Part shown: positions 1 to 12,241 of the stretch, piece after piece
Position numbering within the stretch: position 1 is the stretch's first letter
Layout of the letters: the number at the start of each line of letters is the position of its first letter
NCBI RefSeq assembly: GCF_000189635.1
Contig: NW_002476413.1
Span: 620,001 to 684,000 of the forward strand
Reading direction: 5' to 3'
Length of the DNA stretch: 64,000 nt
DNA from: Tetrahymena thermophila SB210
Taxonomy: Eukaryota; Ciliophora; Oligohymenophorea; Hymenostomatida; Tetrahymenidae
The notes under the pieces: model-generated
The model's input: the letters and a program-made list of their open reading frames with translations, nothing else
Told to the model about the DNA's origin: nothing
Database searches by the model: none
Made by a program: the position numbers and the translations under genes

Positions 1-1450
1 AAATGTATTAGAATTAAAATTAAGATTTTAGTTAAGATTCATATTTTATGAATTAGAATTGTATTAATTACCAAAGGCTAACTGTTATTGTTATGAATAA
101 ACTTGTTAATCATTTTTTAAATTTTCTAAATTATTGTATTATTAGGTAAAATATCTTGGCCTATGATTTTAAATTTATTAATTATTAAAATATTTCAAAT
201 TATTTTAATTATTTTTTTATTCTTCATTCTATTGATATTCATGTTATTGCTAATTAATATTATTATTATTCATTTAGTTATTAAATGTAGCCTGCTAATC
301 GGTTTATTTAATATAGATTTTAGGTAATTGTAATTTAATTTTTAACAATTCATTGCATTAATTTTAGATATTTTTTTAACTCAATTAATTAATTTTTTGT
401 TGATTACTTTAATTATCCCTGCAAGTTAATGTTGGTTGCTAAGTACTCCAATTATTCTTTGTTAAAATTTATTTATTTGATGGCTGTTAAGCTTAGAATT
501 ATTATTTTGTCAAATTTAATTATTTTTTATTGTTTTATTATTATTCTAAATCAATTAATTCTTCATTATCTTAAAATTAATTATTTTAAATTTGTTAGTC
601 TTAATCAGGTTATGGCGTAACTTCAAATATTTTAGTTTATTTTTTTAATTATTAATCATTTTATGATTGTATTTAAATATTTTCAAATTGTTGCTAAATT
701 TCACCATTAATATCCTAATTATTATTTTAAGTAATTTATATTTTACAATCCTAATTAAATTTCTGCTCAGATTATTTTTGAAAATGATCTTATTATTGCT
801 ATTATTTTTAATCTATTTGTAAATCTTGATTTTTTATCAGATTTACATTCTAATTATTTTGAATTAATTCTTGATTTTGATTGAATTACAAATTATTATT
901 TTACACAAACTCAAATTAACAAGATAAAAATGCTGGTTTTTAAATCTACTTTTAAAATTGCTTTTATGAATTCATTTAAAATTGGCTCTAACTTTAGCTA
1001 CCAATATTGTTATTATTATATCCAAAATAATTTATTTATTCTTAATTTCGCTATATCTAAGTATTTTGTTAGCCTAATTTATTTAGATCATTTAAATGAT
1101 CATCATTGTTAGGTAAATATATTCCTTCCTAGTTTTAAAAATTTTATTATTTCAAACCAAAGAAATTCTTTTAGCTTTAACTCATGCTGATCCTGATTAA
1201 ATGTTTTCTTATGATAACTAATTTAGATAATCTAATGATGAAATTTAATGGCACAAAATAGAATTCTTCAGGTTAATTTTTAATGAAAAAATCTTTCTAA
1301 TTTTATAAATTTGCAAAAAGTTTTTAATATTTTGGTTATCTTTGCTAATGATTTACTAAGTATTTTTGTTTTGGTTGAATGCTTATGACCTATTTAAATG
1401 AAAATAAATTGCGAAGCGACTCTTTTGTAATATGTCTTAAAAATAATCAA
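1..1450 (-). CDS. Gln/Asn-rich protein, 5' part (3' end outside window)
   Basis: Read on the minus strand with TAA/TAG as Gln, one frame stays open from an acceptor-like CTTTTAG at 1451-1457 to the window edge, about 480 codons without TGA. From the ATG at 1183-1185 (MSQSQKNFFGLK) to base 1 it is 395 codons and mostly Gln and Asn with scattered hydrophobic residues, a low-complexity, prion-like composition common in ciliates. Between 1450 and 1185 the same frame is open but other frames also look partly coding, so the true first exon and start are unresolved; MSQSQ is the conservative start. No catalytic motif is visible and no function can be named. The 3' end lies outside the window. It is divergent from the coiled-coil gene at 2257. 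Coding status is fairly sure because of the length of the TGA-free frame; the N-terminus is uncertain. Confidence 0.6.
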
Positions 1451-2256
1451 CTAAAAGGATTGTTTTTGTTTTTTATATATTTCTAGATTTAAAGTTAAAT
1501 AAACTATTTTTGTAAGTAAATATTTATTATTACTAATTAAATTCACTAGATAACTTAACTCTACTTATAAAAAATTGTATTTAGAGTGTCAATAATCAAA
1601 TAGAAATTAAATATTCATAGTAATAAAATACTTTTATTAATATACTTAATTATTTTTACCTAAATATGAAGTAAAGTTTTATAAAAATAAAAATATAACA
1701 AACATTCCTAATATTTTTATGTAAAAATATTAAAAAAATGGAAGAAAAAAGTAAATTGTTTATAAAAAAAGAGAAATAGATGAACTGAAACCTGACAGAA
1801 TAAAATTTTAAATAAATTAAAAATCAAGATTTTAAATAATTTTTTAAAATTAAATTTTGAAAATATTTTTTTGTTTGTTAAATATTTATGTGCTGAAATA
1901 ACTTTTAATTGTTAAAATAATAAAAATTTATTTATCAAATAATCATTTTTTTGAAAGAAATTTTCGCTATTGCAATGGATAATAAAAATAATTAAATCAT
2001 GAGCTGACCCAAATATGTTAATTCGTTTGACACCAATGTTAGATATGGAAATAAATTTTATTGTGAGATGTTTTTGTGAAATAAAATACCTATTAAAAAT
2101 AAATAAGAAAGAAGATGAAGGATGGTAAAGATATATTTCGTTATAATAATTACAAACAAACTTATTAATAAATTAATAAAAGAAACATTTTCAAATCACT
2201 GAATATTATTAACTATAATATAAAAGCAATCAATCAATCAATAACTTTTAGAAGAA
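1451..2256. promoter_or_regulatory. Divergent intergenic spacer
   Basis: About 0.8 kb of AT-rich DNA between two genes pointing away from each other. It presumably holds both promoters and perhaps a short first exon of the leftward gene. A short TCAA run sits just before the rightward ATG. No specific binding site is recognised. Confidence 0.35.
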
Positions 2257-3946
2257 ATGTCAAACTACAAAGTAAAAAATGTTAAAAATGAATTTAATGC
2301 TAATAAATAAAATTATATTTTTATACTCATTTATTTTCTATAAAAATAATTAGAATCAATCATCTTACTCTCCAATTTCTAGATAGGAAGGATATGAAAA
2401 GGATATCATCATTTCTTAATTGAAATCAGAAATATGGGAACTTAAGTAGCAAGAGCGTGAATATTCTGAAATCATCGCACATAACAAGAATCTTGAAGGT
2501 TAGTACTAACTTTTGAAGGATGAGAAGGTATTTAAAATTAAATAAAATCTTTATCTTGAACTATTAGAATCAATAGAGAGCTTTAAAAAATAACATTTGT
2601 TTTTTAGTTTGTTTTGCTAATACAAAATAAAAAGCATTATTAAATAGCATATTGAAACTTATTTTAATTTTTTAGTTCAGAATAGAAAATGAATTGAAGC
2701 AAAAGAATCATGAATAAATCAAGCAATTAGCTAACTACAGATAGCGCGTTGATTAGCTAGAATAAGCTTTAACTGAAAGAAAGATAGAAATTTAAGAATT
2801 AAGAGCTGAAAATATTGCCTAAAGGGAGCATTGCGATCACAAGTAGCTTGAAATTTCTAGACTTAAAACTGAATAAATCCACTTAGAGGATACTATAACT
2901 AGATTGTAGAATGAGAATATCTCAATTAAAAATGAATTAGATGATTTAAGAGATTACAAAAGAAAAGTCAACAGCGATATGGAATTACTTATCAACACAA
3001 ACGATAATCTCCAAAGCAAGACCTTAGATTAAGACAAGATTATTAGATCATTAGATTATGAAAAGATTTAACAATAGAGATATGTTGATTCTTTGAAGAG
3101 TTAAATTACTTAGGTAACTATTTTTTTTAAAGCTATTTAGAAGATATTTTTATAAAAATAATCAACATAGATAATTTTAAAATAAAATATGCTAATCTTT
3201 AAATGGAAATAAATGGTTATTTTGTTAAAAACAGTTAGAAAATGAATTGATTAACAAGAGTGACAACATTAAAGACGTTTAAAATCAAGTAATTGATTAC
3301 AAATAATAGTTGGTATCCTTAGAAAGAGCTTTAGAAGATGTTGAAAAGCTTAGAGAAAAATATAAATAAGAGAGCCTTCATCACTAGACTTGTCTTAAGG
3401 AAGAAATTAGCAAGAACTTTGATTTGAATTAGCAAATTCTTAACTTAGACAGCAATCTTAGGTAAAATTATAAATCACATTTATTAATTTTTCATCAAAA
3501 AATATATTTTTATAGGAGCAAAGTCAACTTTATTGATGAATTGAAGCGTCAGTTAGACGAAGTAAAGAGAGACGTCACAGAAACCCTTGAATAAAACGAT
3601 TTCATTTCCAATGAATTAGAAAGATATAAGAGAAACTTTGATATTGCCTCAGCCTAAAATGCTGAAGTAATTAATTAATTAAATTTAATTTGAATTTTTA
3701 AATAATATCATTTTAACTGAATAGTTATTGAGATAATTAGAGCAATTCAATGAATAAGATGAAGAAATAAGACATATTTTAGATAGAAAGGGATAAGTTA
3801 GAGAAATTAAAACAAGAGTTGATAACTACTTGAGATAATCTTAAAATGACTTCAGAATGGTATCTCCAAACAACAGGAGTTATCTTGCTGCCTCTGGTAA
3901 ACATAACAGAAGAAATTCTTAAAACTCAGCTTCCAAGTATGAATGA
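2257..3946 (+). CDS. Coiled-coil protein (~408 aa)
   Basis: Six exons were read as 2257-2271, 2354-2527, 2676-3113, 3235-3461, 3516-3666 and 3725-3946, all with GT...AG borders, totalling 1227 nt and ending at TGA. The product begins MSNYK and from about residue 30 to 360 is nearly continuous heptad coiled coil rich in Glu, Lys, Gln and Leu (for example NELKQKNHEQIKQLANYRQR). The tail is basic and Ser/Asn-rich, ending NSASKYE. There is no motor, ATPase or membrane segment. Such proteins are usually cytoskeletal, basal-body or ciliary scaffolds in ciliates, but that is inference; no family was recognised. The join between exons 2 and 3 was chosen because it keeps the heptad pattern; a small extra exon inside 2528-2675 is possible. 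Confidence 0.8.
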
Positions 3947-4438
3947 ATGAATAAATTTATATAAAATTGAATATAAATGATTGATGTTGAGAAACTTTAA
4001 TTTGTATTTCAGCTAAAAAATAAATATAAAACATTAATTAGATTTATTTATATTTATATGCTATTTGCATTATGTTTATCTCCAAATTTATTTTTTTAAT
4101 TAATCAACATGTATGTTTTATTTTATTTTATTATTTTTATTCTTCAAAATTAATAATTATTTTTTAACTTGTAATTTTGAAAGTAAAATAATAATTAATC
4201 ACAATTTCAAATAAACAATAAACAAAAAATATAAAAGGAATTTTATATAATAATAATATTTATTAATTAATTAAAATTGATTGTTTGTTTGTTAGTAAGT
4301 TTGTTTTTGAAAATTTTCATTTGAAAATGTAAACTTAATATATTACAGTTACATATGTATTTTTATATGCAATACAGTTAATATATTAGGATAAACTGCA
4401 TTATTAATAAGTTATTTAAAAATTTATTTATTTTTGGA

Positions 4439-6098
4439 TCATACGAAAGTCTATTTTATAATTAAAAAATTTAATAATTATTTGAATATGTTTGATAAAT
4501 ATTTACATCTTCCCAAGAGTTGTTACCAGCACCACCAAAGTTATCGACAGTAGTTTGATCGAAAAGACCTACCTTATCAGCTAACATAAGAGTTAAGAAC
4601 ATACCAGGGGAGGCCTTCCAGAAGTATTTAGTGAAGAAACCAGCGAAGTAATTACCAGAGAATTCATGATACCAGATCCAGACAGCAGCCTTTCTGTAAT
4701 TACCATTAAAAGTGCAAGGAGCACCAGGAACCTTGGGCCAGAAATCAACCATTTCTCTAGTAACCATCCAGGGGTAAGAGAAGACGGCAGCAAGGTAGGT
4801 ACTAATACCAGCAATAATCATCTAATTTTTAATATTAGTAGATTAATTAATACATTTTATATTTAAATTTAAAATAGAGATTAACAATCAAACACTAATT
4901 GTTTTTTTTAACAAATTTTATCGTTTATTTCTCAGGTTAAATATTTTTAAAAAGCTTGCTTAAGTATTTATATGTGGACTATATTGATAACTCCCATTTT
5001 TAAATATATTCAAATGCTATTATAAAAATTGTTCTATGAGATCTTTTTTTTTTTTTGCTTAAATAATTATTCTATTGCAGTTTTGGCTAGTTATTATTAA
5101 TTCTTTATATTCAAAGGCTATCTAAAAACAAACTTACTTAATAATATCTATTTTTTATAGTTATGTTTTAAAAATAATAGAGACTTTCATGGTAATTGGT
5201 AGAGGCAACAAACATGCTTTCTTTCTTTCTATATTTGTTTATTTATTTATTTCCCCACATATTGCTGTGTTTATAATTTAATAATTTTCATTTTTCTTGC
5301 TGATTTATCATAGAAAACATCATAATTGCTTATTCTTTTACTTTAGCTATGCTTAGTAATTCTAATTTAAGTATTTTGTGTTACCCTCATTTATAAGAGT
5401 AACCTTTAGTGTGACTGATACTTTTAACTCAAAATTTGTATAATGTCAGAGAATAAATATTTACCTTGCAAGCATATTCGTTTTATTCACCAACTCTCCA
5501 AGCAAAGGAAGCCTTGTCCTTAAGGAAATCATATGTGTAAAAGAGAGTGAAAGTTTGGAAGAAGTTTCTGATGATTAAGGGGAAGGAATTTTTAAATAAG
5601 AAATAAGGACCTTCTTCGAAGGGGATTCTTGCTAAAGCAGATAAGTAGCTGGAATAACCTCTTTAGAGTTCCTTGGGGAAAGTCTTGTCTCCGTAGTAGG
5701 CCATACGAGCAAGTTCGAATGGAACAGAGAAAGGAGCAGTGAACAAAGCAGCGAGCATAGTGGTAGGAATTTTTCTAACAAAGTTAAATTCGAAACCGGC
5801 GAAGACTCTCTACCAACCATTGTTAAGCCATCTGAAAGTAGCTAATCTGGCACCAATATCAAAAGTACCGATGCATAAGGCGTATTGAGATCTATTCCAA
5901 ACAGCCTTTCTGTAATTTTCAAGCTTGAAAACTTCCTTCATGAAAGTTGCAGCTTGACGTAAATTTTAAGGCTTTTCATATTTAGTAGCAAGTAATTTGC
6001 AGTTTTCAACGAGTGCAGTGATATTTTCTTAAACTAAGGAAGCAACAACACCTGCAGTAACACCTCTCTTGACATTGTTGTATAAGGTGGAATCGGGT
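4439..6098 (-). CDS. Divergent mitochondrial carrier family protein (first exon not found)
   Basis: Three minus-strand exons are clear: 5465-6098, 4507-4821 and a 12-nt last exon 4439-4450 coding TFV and TGA. The protein carries the three-fold mitochondrial carrier layout. The first half-repeat contains VTAGVVASLVQENITALVE, the second carries the signature-like PFELARMAYYGDK, and the third SYPWMVTREMVDFWPK. The usual P-x-D/E-x-x-K/R signatures are degenerate, so the substrate cannot be predicted. Carriers of this kind sit in the mitochondrial inner membrane; some ciliate respiratory complexes contain carrier-like structural subunits, which is an alternative role. Exon 5465-6098 begins in phase 2, so a short upstream exon with the start codon is missing; I found no ATG-donor pair fitting that phase close upstream. 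Codons are GC-richer than the surroundings, suggesting strong expression. Confidence 0.8.
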
Positions 6099-6501
6099 CT
6101 ATATATTAAATTAAAATCAGATAAAAACAATTTAAATAGAATGTGTGAAAATCATTTTAATTTATTAATTTAAATGTATTTATTTATTTATATATTTCTT
6201 TGCTTGTTTCTTTATTTATTTATGTCTTTTAATATGAATGAATATCTTTCCCCTTTCAAATCTTTTTTTGAGTATTTTATTTATTTCTCTTGCTTTCTCT
6301 TAATTTTAATTTTTTTGCTTATTAAAGAGGAGGAAAGGAGCAGGATAGATATATATATGAAAAACAAATAAAGAGGATAGATATCTGAACTAAAAAATGG
6401 AATCTAGCACTTATTTCAGTTACACCCTGACTAGCTATTTCTCTATAACTATTATGCTTACAATAGATCATATCAGCGCCTACTCAGACAAATATGTCCT
6501 A

Positions 6502-6756
6502 TCAATCGCTTCTTTTGATTTGAATAACAAGATTTTATTCTGAGTTTGCTCTGCTGATATCGTTGAGATATATAAACAAATAAGGTGTAAAATCCTCTCT
6601 AATATCCCAAAATAAAATGCTAAATTGCTTGTAGTTCATCATATCCTTTATTTAATCATATCTATAATAATCGCACCTTCTAACCCAACCTTGAACGTTG
6701 TAAATATCCCAATAGAGGGAGTGTCTTCTTTTGATATCTTCTAATTCGAAAAACAT
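6502..6756 (-). CDS. Unrecognised 84-codon frame with coding character (may be broken)
   Basis: On the minus strand an ATG at 6754-6756 opens a frame beginning MFFELEDIKRRHS and reaching TGA at 6502-6504. It uses TAA as Gln three times or more, prefers AGA for Arg and is far less AT-rich than its flanks, so it looks coding. The frame is also open upstream of the ATG to about 6890 (Lys-rich). It has many Tyr, Trp and Asp residues and no recognised motif. Directly after the TGA the same frame goes on looking like protein to about 6399 and meets a second TGA on the way (see findings). It could be a small gene, the relic of a longer one, or a gene with an unseen intron. It lies upstream of, and on the same strand as, the mitochondrial carrier, whose first exon is missing. 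Confidence 0.35.
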
Positions 6757-6893
6757 TCTTGCTAACTATACTTAGTTTTTCCTAAAGTATCTCTTCTTCT
6801 TATTTTTTGTTTCTTTATTTTTTTTATTAATAATTGCCTTCTCTTTTATTTTAATGCATACATAACAATTAAAGAGAGATCATTACTTAAATA

Positions 6894-9396
6894 AATTAAA
6901 TAACTAAATAAATCATTTCCAATTTCATTTTATTTTCAATATACATTCATTCATAGTGGCTCCTTCATTTATGTGAATAAACATGCAAAATATTAAATTC
7001 ACTCATTCATTATTTTAATAAGGATAAATACAATTAATCAGTCAATCCTCTTATTATATTTATAAATATCAAATTTGATTTAATGGATTATTCCATTCTT
7101 AATATTATGATCATTTTATTCTTCTTTTCTTTGTACGAACAAAAGAATCAAGAAAATATTTATTGCATCTTTATTTGTGATAATTGGATCTTTACACCTC
7201 ACTATAAATTTAAATAAAACTTAAATATTGATTTATCTCTATTATATAAAAAGTTTTAATAAAAAATTTAATATGTCTTTCATCCAAAATTTATCTTTTA
7301 TTTAAAAATAAAATATAAAATTTTATATTAAAATTAAAAATATCATTTACAAAAATATATATTCACTTGCAGCAGTAAATTATATCTGAAATATAAACAA
7401 AATTATTGATACTAATCAAAATAGTGGTTTTTTAGAGAAATTTTTTTTTCAAAAAATAAATTTATTTTTCATAAGATGGATTTTTATATTTTTTGATTAT
7501 TTAGGGTTTGTTTTTAGACAGATTCATTCTTTAGTAAAATTTAAATTTAATTTATATTTAAATTTAATATTAAAAGTTCAGGATTTAGTTTTTAATTAAA
7601 ATCTTAAAAGCAAAAATTAATTTAGTTTAATTCAAAATAAGATTTACAAGCAAAAGAGTAATGAATGAGAAATAAAGATCATTTTTTAATTTATCTATCT
7701 ATGATTTAATTTGATTATTAAAGCTTTTTAAATGATATTTAATAAAATAACTAATAAAAATACGTTTAGTTGCTAATTTACTTATTATATTTACCTTTAA
7801 AATTTCTGTAATTTTTTAATTTAAATAGAGTTTTATATAAAATTTATTATAATTAATTAGATTGATTATAGATTTTTTTGTACTTAAAAAAAATCAACTA
7901 ATTTATATCTAAAAAAATATTTAAAGTATTTTTAATTTATTATTTTTTATAAAGAATTTTGATTGAAAGGATTAAAATTTTTTAATTTTACAGGTTTTAA
8001 ATTTGATATTATTCATTTTTGAGTGGTTTATAAATTTTTTGAGAATATTTCTATAAAAATATTTTAGATTTCTAAATAATTATATAATAATACTAATATC
8101 TCATATTTTATTATTGACATTTTTAAAGAACTTTAAAACTAATTAACATTTATGGTTTTAATTAATCTAAGTAAATATCTTTAAACTTATGAGTTAAAAC
8201 ATAATAAGTTTTCAAACAATATCTGTAAAATATTGATAAATTAATTTTGACTTAACATTTATTTTAATGGGATGTTTATTTTGTTTAATATTAAAGTTAA
8301 AATGAATTAATATTTTTTAGTTTCAGTCAAAGGAAATAATTTAGAATATTTAATTTTTTAGAATTTTATTTAAAAGCTAATTATTTTTTTAGATCACTCA
8401 TTCATTCATTAATAAATAAATAAATTATTTTGGTATTTTAAGTTGAGAAATTATCATATATCCTGTTTGTAAATAAAGTTAAATAAATAATAATAGTTTC
8501 TAGTCAGAAAGTGATAGAAGATAATCTTGGCAAAATATATCAGCGAAATTATAATTATTTAAACAAGAGAATAGAAATTCTTCCAAACCATTACAACTCA
8601 TATGCTTTAATTGCTTAGGAAATATTTTTAAATAAACATAATAAAAATAACAAATAACATTCTTTTTTGAATTATTTTAAATACTTTTACTTACTTTTTG
8701 CTATATGTTTAAATTTTCCTAATAAAAAAGTCTATTTTTTGGTTAGTTTATTATATGGGTATATACAACTATCTCCTTAATAAATTAAGTTTTTATATTT
8801 CAATATATAGTTTTTAGGGTATTCATTCATTTCGAGTAATATCTATCGCTAGCAGACCTTCTATGTATGATTAATTTTTTATAATATAATTTTTTAAATA
8901 AAACAAGCCAATAATAATCCTAACAAGAAAACTAGCAAGCAAGCAAGAAAGCAAATATACAAACTAATAATCAATCAATAAAATAAACAAAAATTTCAGA
9001 TCAAAATTCATTCAAAAGCTTAAGAAAAAGAAAAAAAGTAATATAAATAATCATTTCAAGAAACTTAAACAAAATATCAAGAAACTCAGTAAAGAAAAAA
9101 AAGAATAGAAGACTTTACTCAGTCAATCAATCACTTTTTTCTTTCTGCAAATTTGATACAAATATTAAGTGATCAGTTGATTAATTCATTCAATCAATCA
9201 ATAAAAGTTAGCAGATAAACAAATAAAGAATCAAAAAAACATAGAAAAAAAAAATCAAATAAGCAAGCAAGAATCTTAGCAGATAGGCATCTCATCTCAT
9301 AGTCACTTTGCTTAAATATTTTTGTATAGATTTAATAAATCTTGTTTAGAGATAAAAAATTCAGTTCATAAATTATAGTTCATAAGTAGTCTTAAG
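6894..9396. other. AT-rich intergenic region
   Basis: About 2.5 kb, strongly A+T, with many short runs of A or T and simple CAAT/AAGC-type repeats near 8930-9270. No frame with convincing codon structure was found on either strand. It should contain the promoter and leader of the sorting nexin gene. Confidence 0.6.
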
Positions 9397-12241
9397 ATGG
9401 ATTTTTCAAAATCATATTAAGAAGGAGTAAAAAGTAAAGTTTATTAAAAAGAAGCAGATTTATTAGAGTAAGACGACATCGATCATATATTTTCGTAAAG
9501 TGCTTATGCTTCTATAGGAAACTCTTTTGTTTAAGTGAATTCTGTTCAAAATAGTGCAATACAACACTAATTTGATGCTGAGATTATATAAAACCCAAAA
9601 CTATCATTTGATAAAGAATAATTAAATAATTCAGATCAAGTCTAGTAGGAAAAAAATGACAATATTTAAATAGAAGAAAAAGCAAGAGAGTCCATTCATT
9701 CCAACATAATTAATTTACTTGATTCAGGAGAAGAAGTTTAGATCAATCAAAATATGGATTTGTATTCGTTTGAAAACTATGGCGAAAATGAGATAGATAA
9801 AAAGTTTTTAGAAAACAAAAGAATCGAAAATGCTAATAAAGAGATAATTGAAAATAATATCAATAACTTACTAGAATATGTTCCTGATAATGCTGAAGAC
9901 CAGCAAAATTCTTAGTTTTTTGATATTTAAGCTCAAACAACTGCGTTATCAGCTAAAATGCTTCTCGAATCTTCTATTTAATCCAATAATTAGTTATAGA
10001 TAGCCTCTAATAACTAACCAGAAATATAGAAAGGTTCATAATAAATTCAATTGTAAAAACAAGGAAGTAGTAACTCTCAAAAAAACTTAATTTCTAGCTT
10101 GCATTAAAACATAATTTTTGAAGATGATGAAGAATAAGAGAGCGAAAGAGACAATAAATCAATGCAGCTATACAAAGAAAGAGATTAGATCATAGCTATT
10201 GATAAATCGCTAATGACTAATAGGATCATTATTGTTTGTGAGCCAGAGCTTATTACTGAAGGGTTTTTATTTAATTCACATCAAATTTTAAGATTAATTT
10301 TCCTACTTTTCTTACACTTGAAAGAATATTAAACAATCACTTATTTTGACCATATAATCAAATCAATAAATAAGTAAATGATCGTCGTATTTATAATTTA
10401 AATATTCATTTACTAATCAAAAAGAACTCTTCCTGACAGATCTACTTTTTAATTTCATTTTCAAATTTTTAAATTAGAAAGAATTAATTACAAAATATTA
10501 GGTGTTTCAAAACATTTTTGCATTAAAATGAACTTATAAAACAAACAATATCAAGTTAGAATGATAAGAAAAATTCATTATAAAATTATTTTATGAGTAA
10601 GAAACGAAAGAAAATTAATCTAAATAGCAAAATTTATTTAAAATAAAAACTTATTTTATTATTTTAAAATAAATAGGTATATAACTACTTATAAATTGTA
10701 CAGAGTCAAAAGTAAAATTCAGTAGTATTCAGGGTTTGATTCAGAAGTTTTGAGGAGGTAAAATATTTTTTTAAAGCTCAGTTTTAAAATAACAACAAGA
10801 CTTGGATATTTTTTTAAATCTTCTTTGAACTTTTAATGATAATTTATATTTATTCAAATATAAAAAGGTTTAGCGATTTTGAATGGCTATATAACGAGCT
10901 TGTGAATAAATACGGAGGATATCTTATTCCTTTATTACCAGAAAAAAATATTTTAACTAAATTCAATATTGAGACAGCAGACTTCACTAAAGATAGGCAA
11001 AAGAATTTAGAATTTTTCCTATAAAAACTTCTTGACCATTAAAAACTTCAAACAGTTCCAGAACTTAAGTTATTTTTGTTTGCTAAGAACGAAGTAAAAA
11101 TCTATTTTAAATCATATTTAAGATTAAATATAATCTAATAATTCTCATAGGTTTTTTCGTTAGTGAAAGGAGAAGCAGAATCATAAAAGACAATCGAATA
11201 AAAATACCAAAATGTTATAGGCTCAGTTAAAAATTACTTTTAACAAAGTATAGTGCCTTTTTTTGGGTAAGAAAAATAAATAATACTTACTTACATACAT
11301 ACATTCTTAGTAGCATTAAAGAGAACAATAATTTTTTATAAAAAAAAAGATATTCTCAAGAAAAAGGTTAGGAGATAGTGAGAGAGTAAACAGAATTAGA
11401 TAAAGATCTAAATAATTATGAAGCATATATTCAAAATTTGGCATAAAAAATGCACAATTTTTTGAAAGTTTACGAATGCCATTTTAGTGTAATGGATGAA
11501 GAGCTTAAGTACTTAAATGAACTTAATACTCATTATTCTAAATATATAGAATCCACTTAAAAAGAAATTAAAATATCAAATAGACATTAACAACTAAATT
11601 TATAAAGTGAAGCATACAATTAATAGGAAAAAAGTAATTTGATAAACTAAAAACTTATCAATTTAAAAGAAGACTACATTTTCAAATGGAGGAATTAGTT
11701 TCAGCCTTAGTTAGAAGTAATTAATTAAATAATTATTTGTTTTTTCTTTAATAATAATAAAATGATTTGAATTTAGGTTTGGTATAAAAATTGCATTGCA
11801 GCTTAGGAAGCATTAAATAGAAGAAAAGAAATTATAATTACTATAGTCAACCATAGTAAAAGAATTTAAGAATTAAATCTCTAAAATAAAAAGAATAACA
11901 ATCAAGTAAATTATTCTGAATAAGAAATTAAGTTTAAAATTCTTATTTACTAACTGTATATTTATTTTTTAGAGAGACACAGAGATGGACATTTTATATA
12001 ATAATCTTGTAAAAAATTAACAGAAGCTAGAAAATATAAACAAGATTCTAGTCACAGAGATCAAAGAATACGATGAAAACTAGCAATAATAATTTGAGCA
12101 AATGATTAATTTATTTATTGAAATAGAGAAAGATTTTCATTATAAGGTAAAATTAATTAAATCAATATAAAAGTAAATCTATTCATTTTAATATTTTAGT
12201 AAAATGAAATCTATCATGGAAGAGAGCCTAATATAATTTGA
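9397..12241 (+). CDS. PX-domain sorting nexin with C-terminal BAR-like helices
   Basis: Eight exons were read: 9397-10262, 10677-10757, 10868-11093, 11151-11266, 11350-11716, 11777-11905, 11973-12146 and 12200-12241, total 2001 nt (666 aa). Residues 1 to about 265 are acidic, Gln/Asn/Ser-rich and probably disordered. A PX phosphoinositide-binding domain follows at about 265-385: CEPELITEG, then YKLYRVKSK, the diagnostic RRFSDFEWLYNEL and the proline loop IPLLPEKN; the first Arg of RRFSDF is the usual phosphoinositide contact. Residues about 400-666 are long amphipathic helices typical of an SNX-type BAR domain that dimerises and curves membranes. The family acts on endosomes, often with retromer. 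The exon 1-2 join (GAA GG / G TAT) restores the conserved start of the PX fold. Whether it is an SNX1/2/Vps5 or SNX4-like member cannot be decided from sequence alone. Confidence 0.85.

Noticed and set aside
4593-4866. Short plus- and minus-strand frames overlapping the carrier's last large exon
   Set aside because: Shadows of the exon carrying the third carrier repeat.
6399-6890. Nuclear copy of mitochondrial DNA (TGA as Trp)
   Set aside because: The same frame also uses TAA and TAG as sense codons, which mitochondrial translation would not allow, and the sequence resembles no mitochondrial gene I know.
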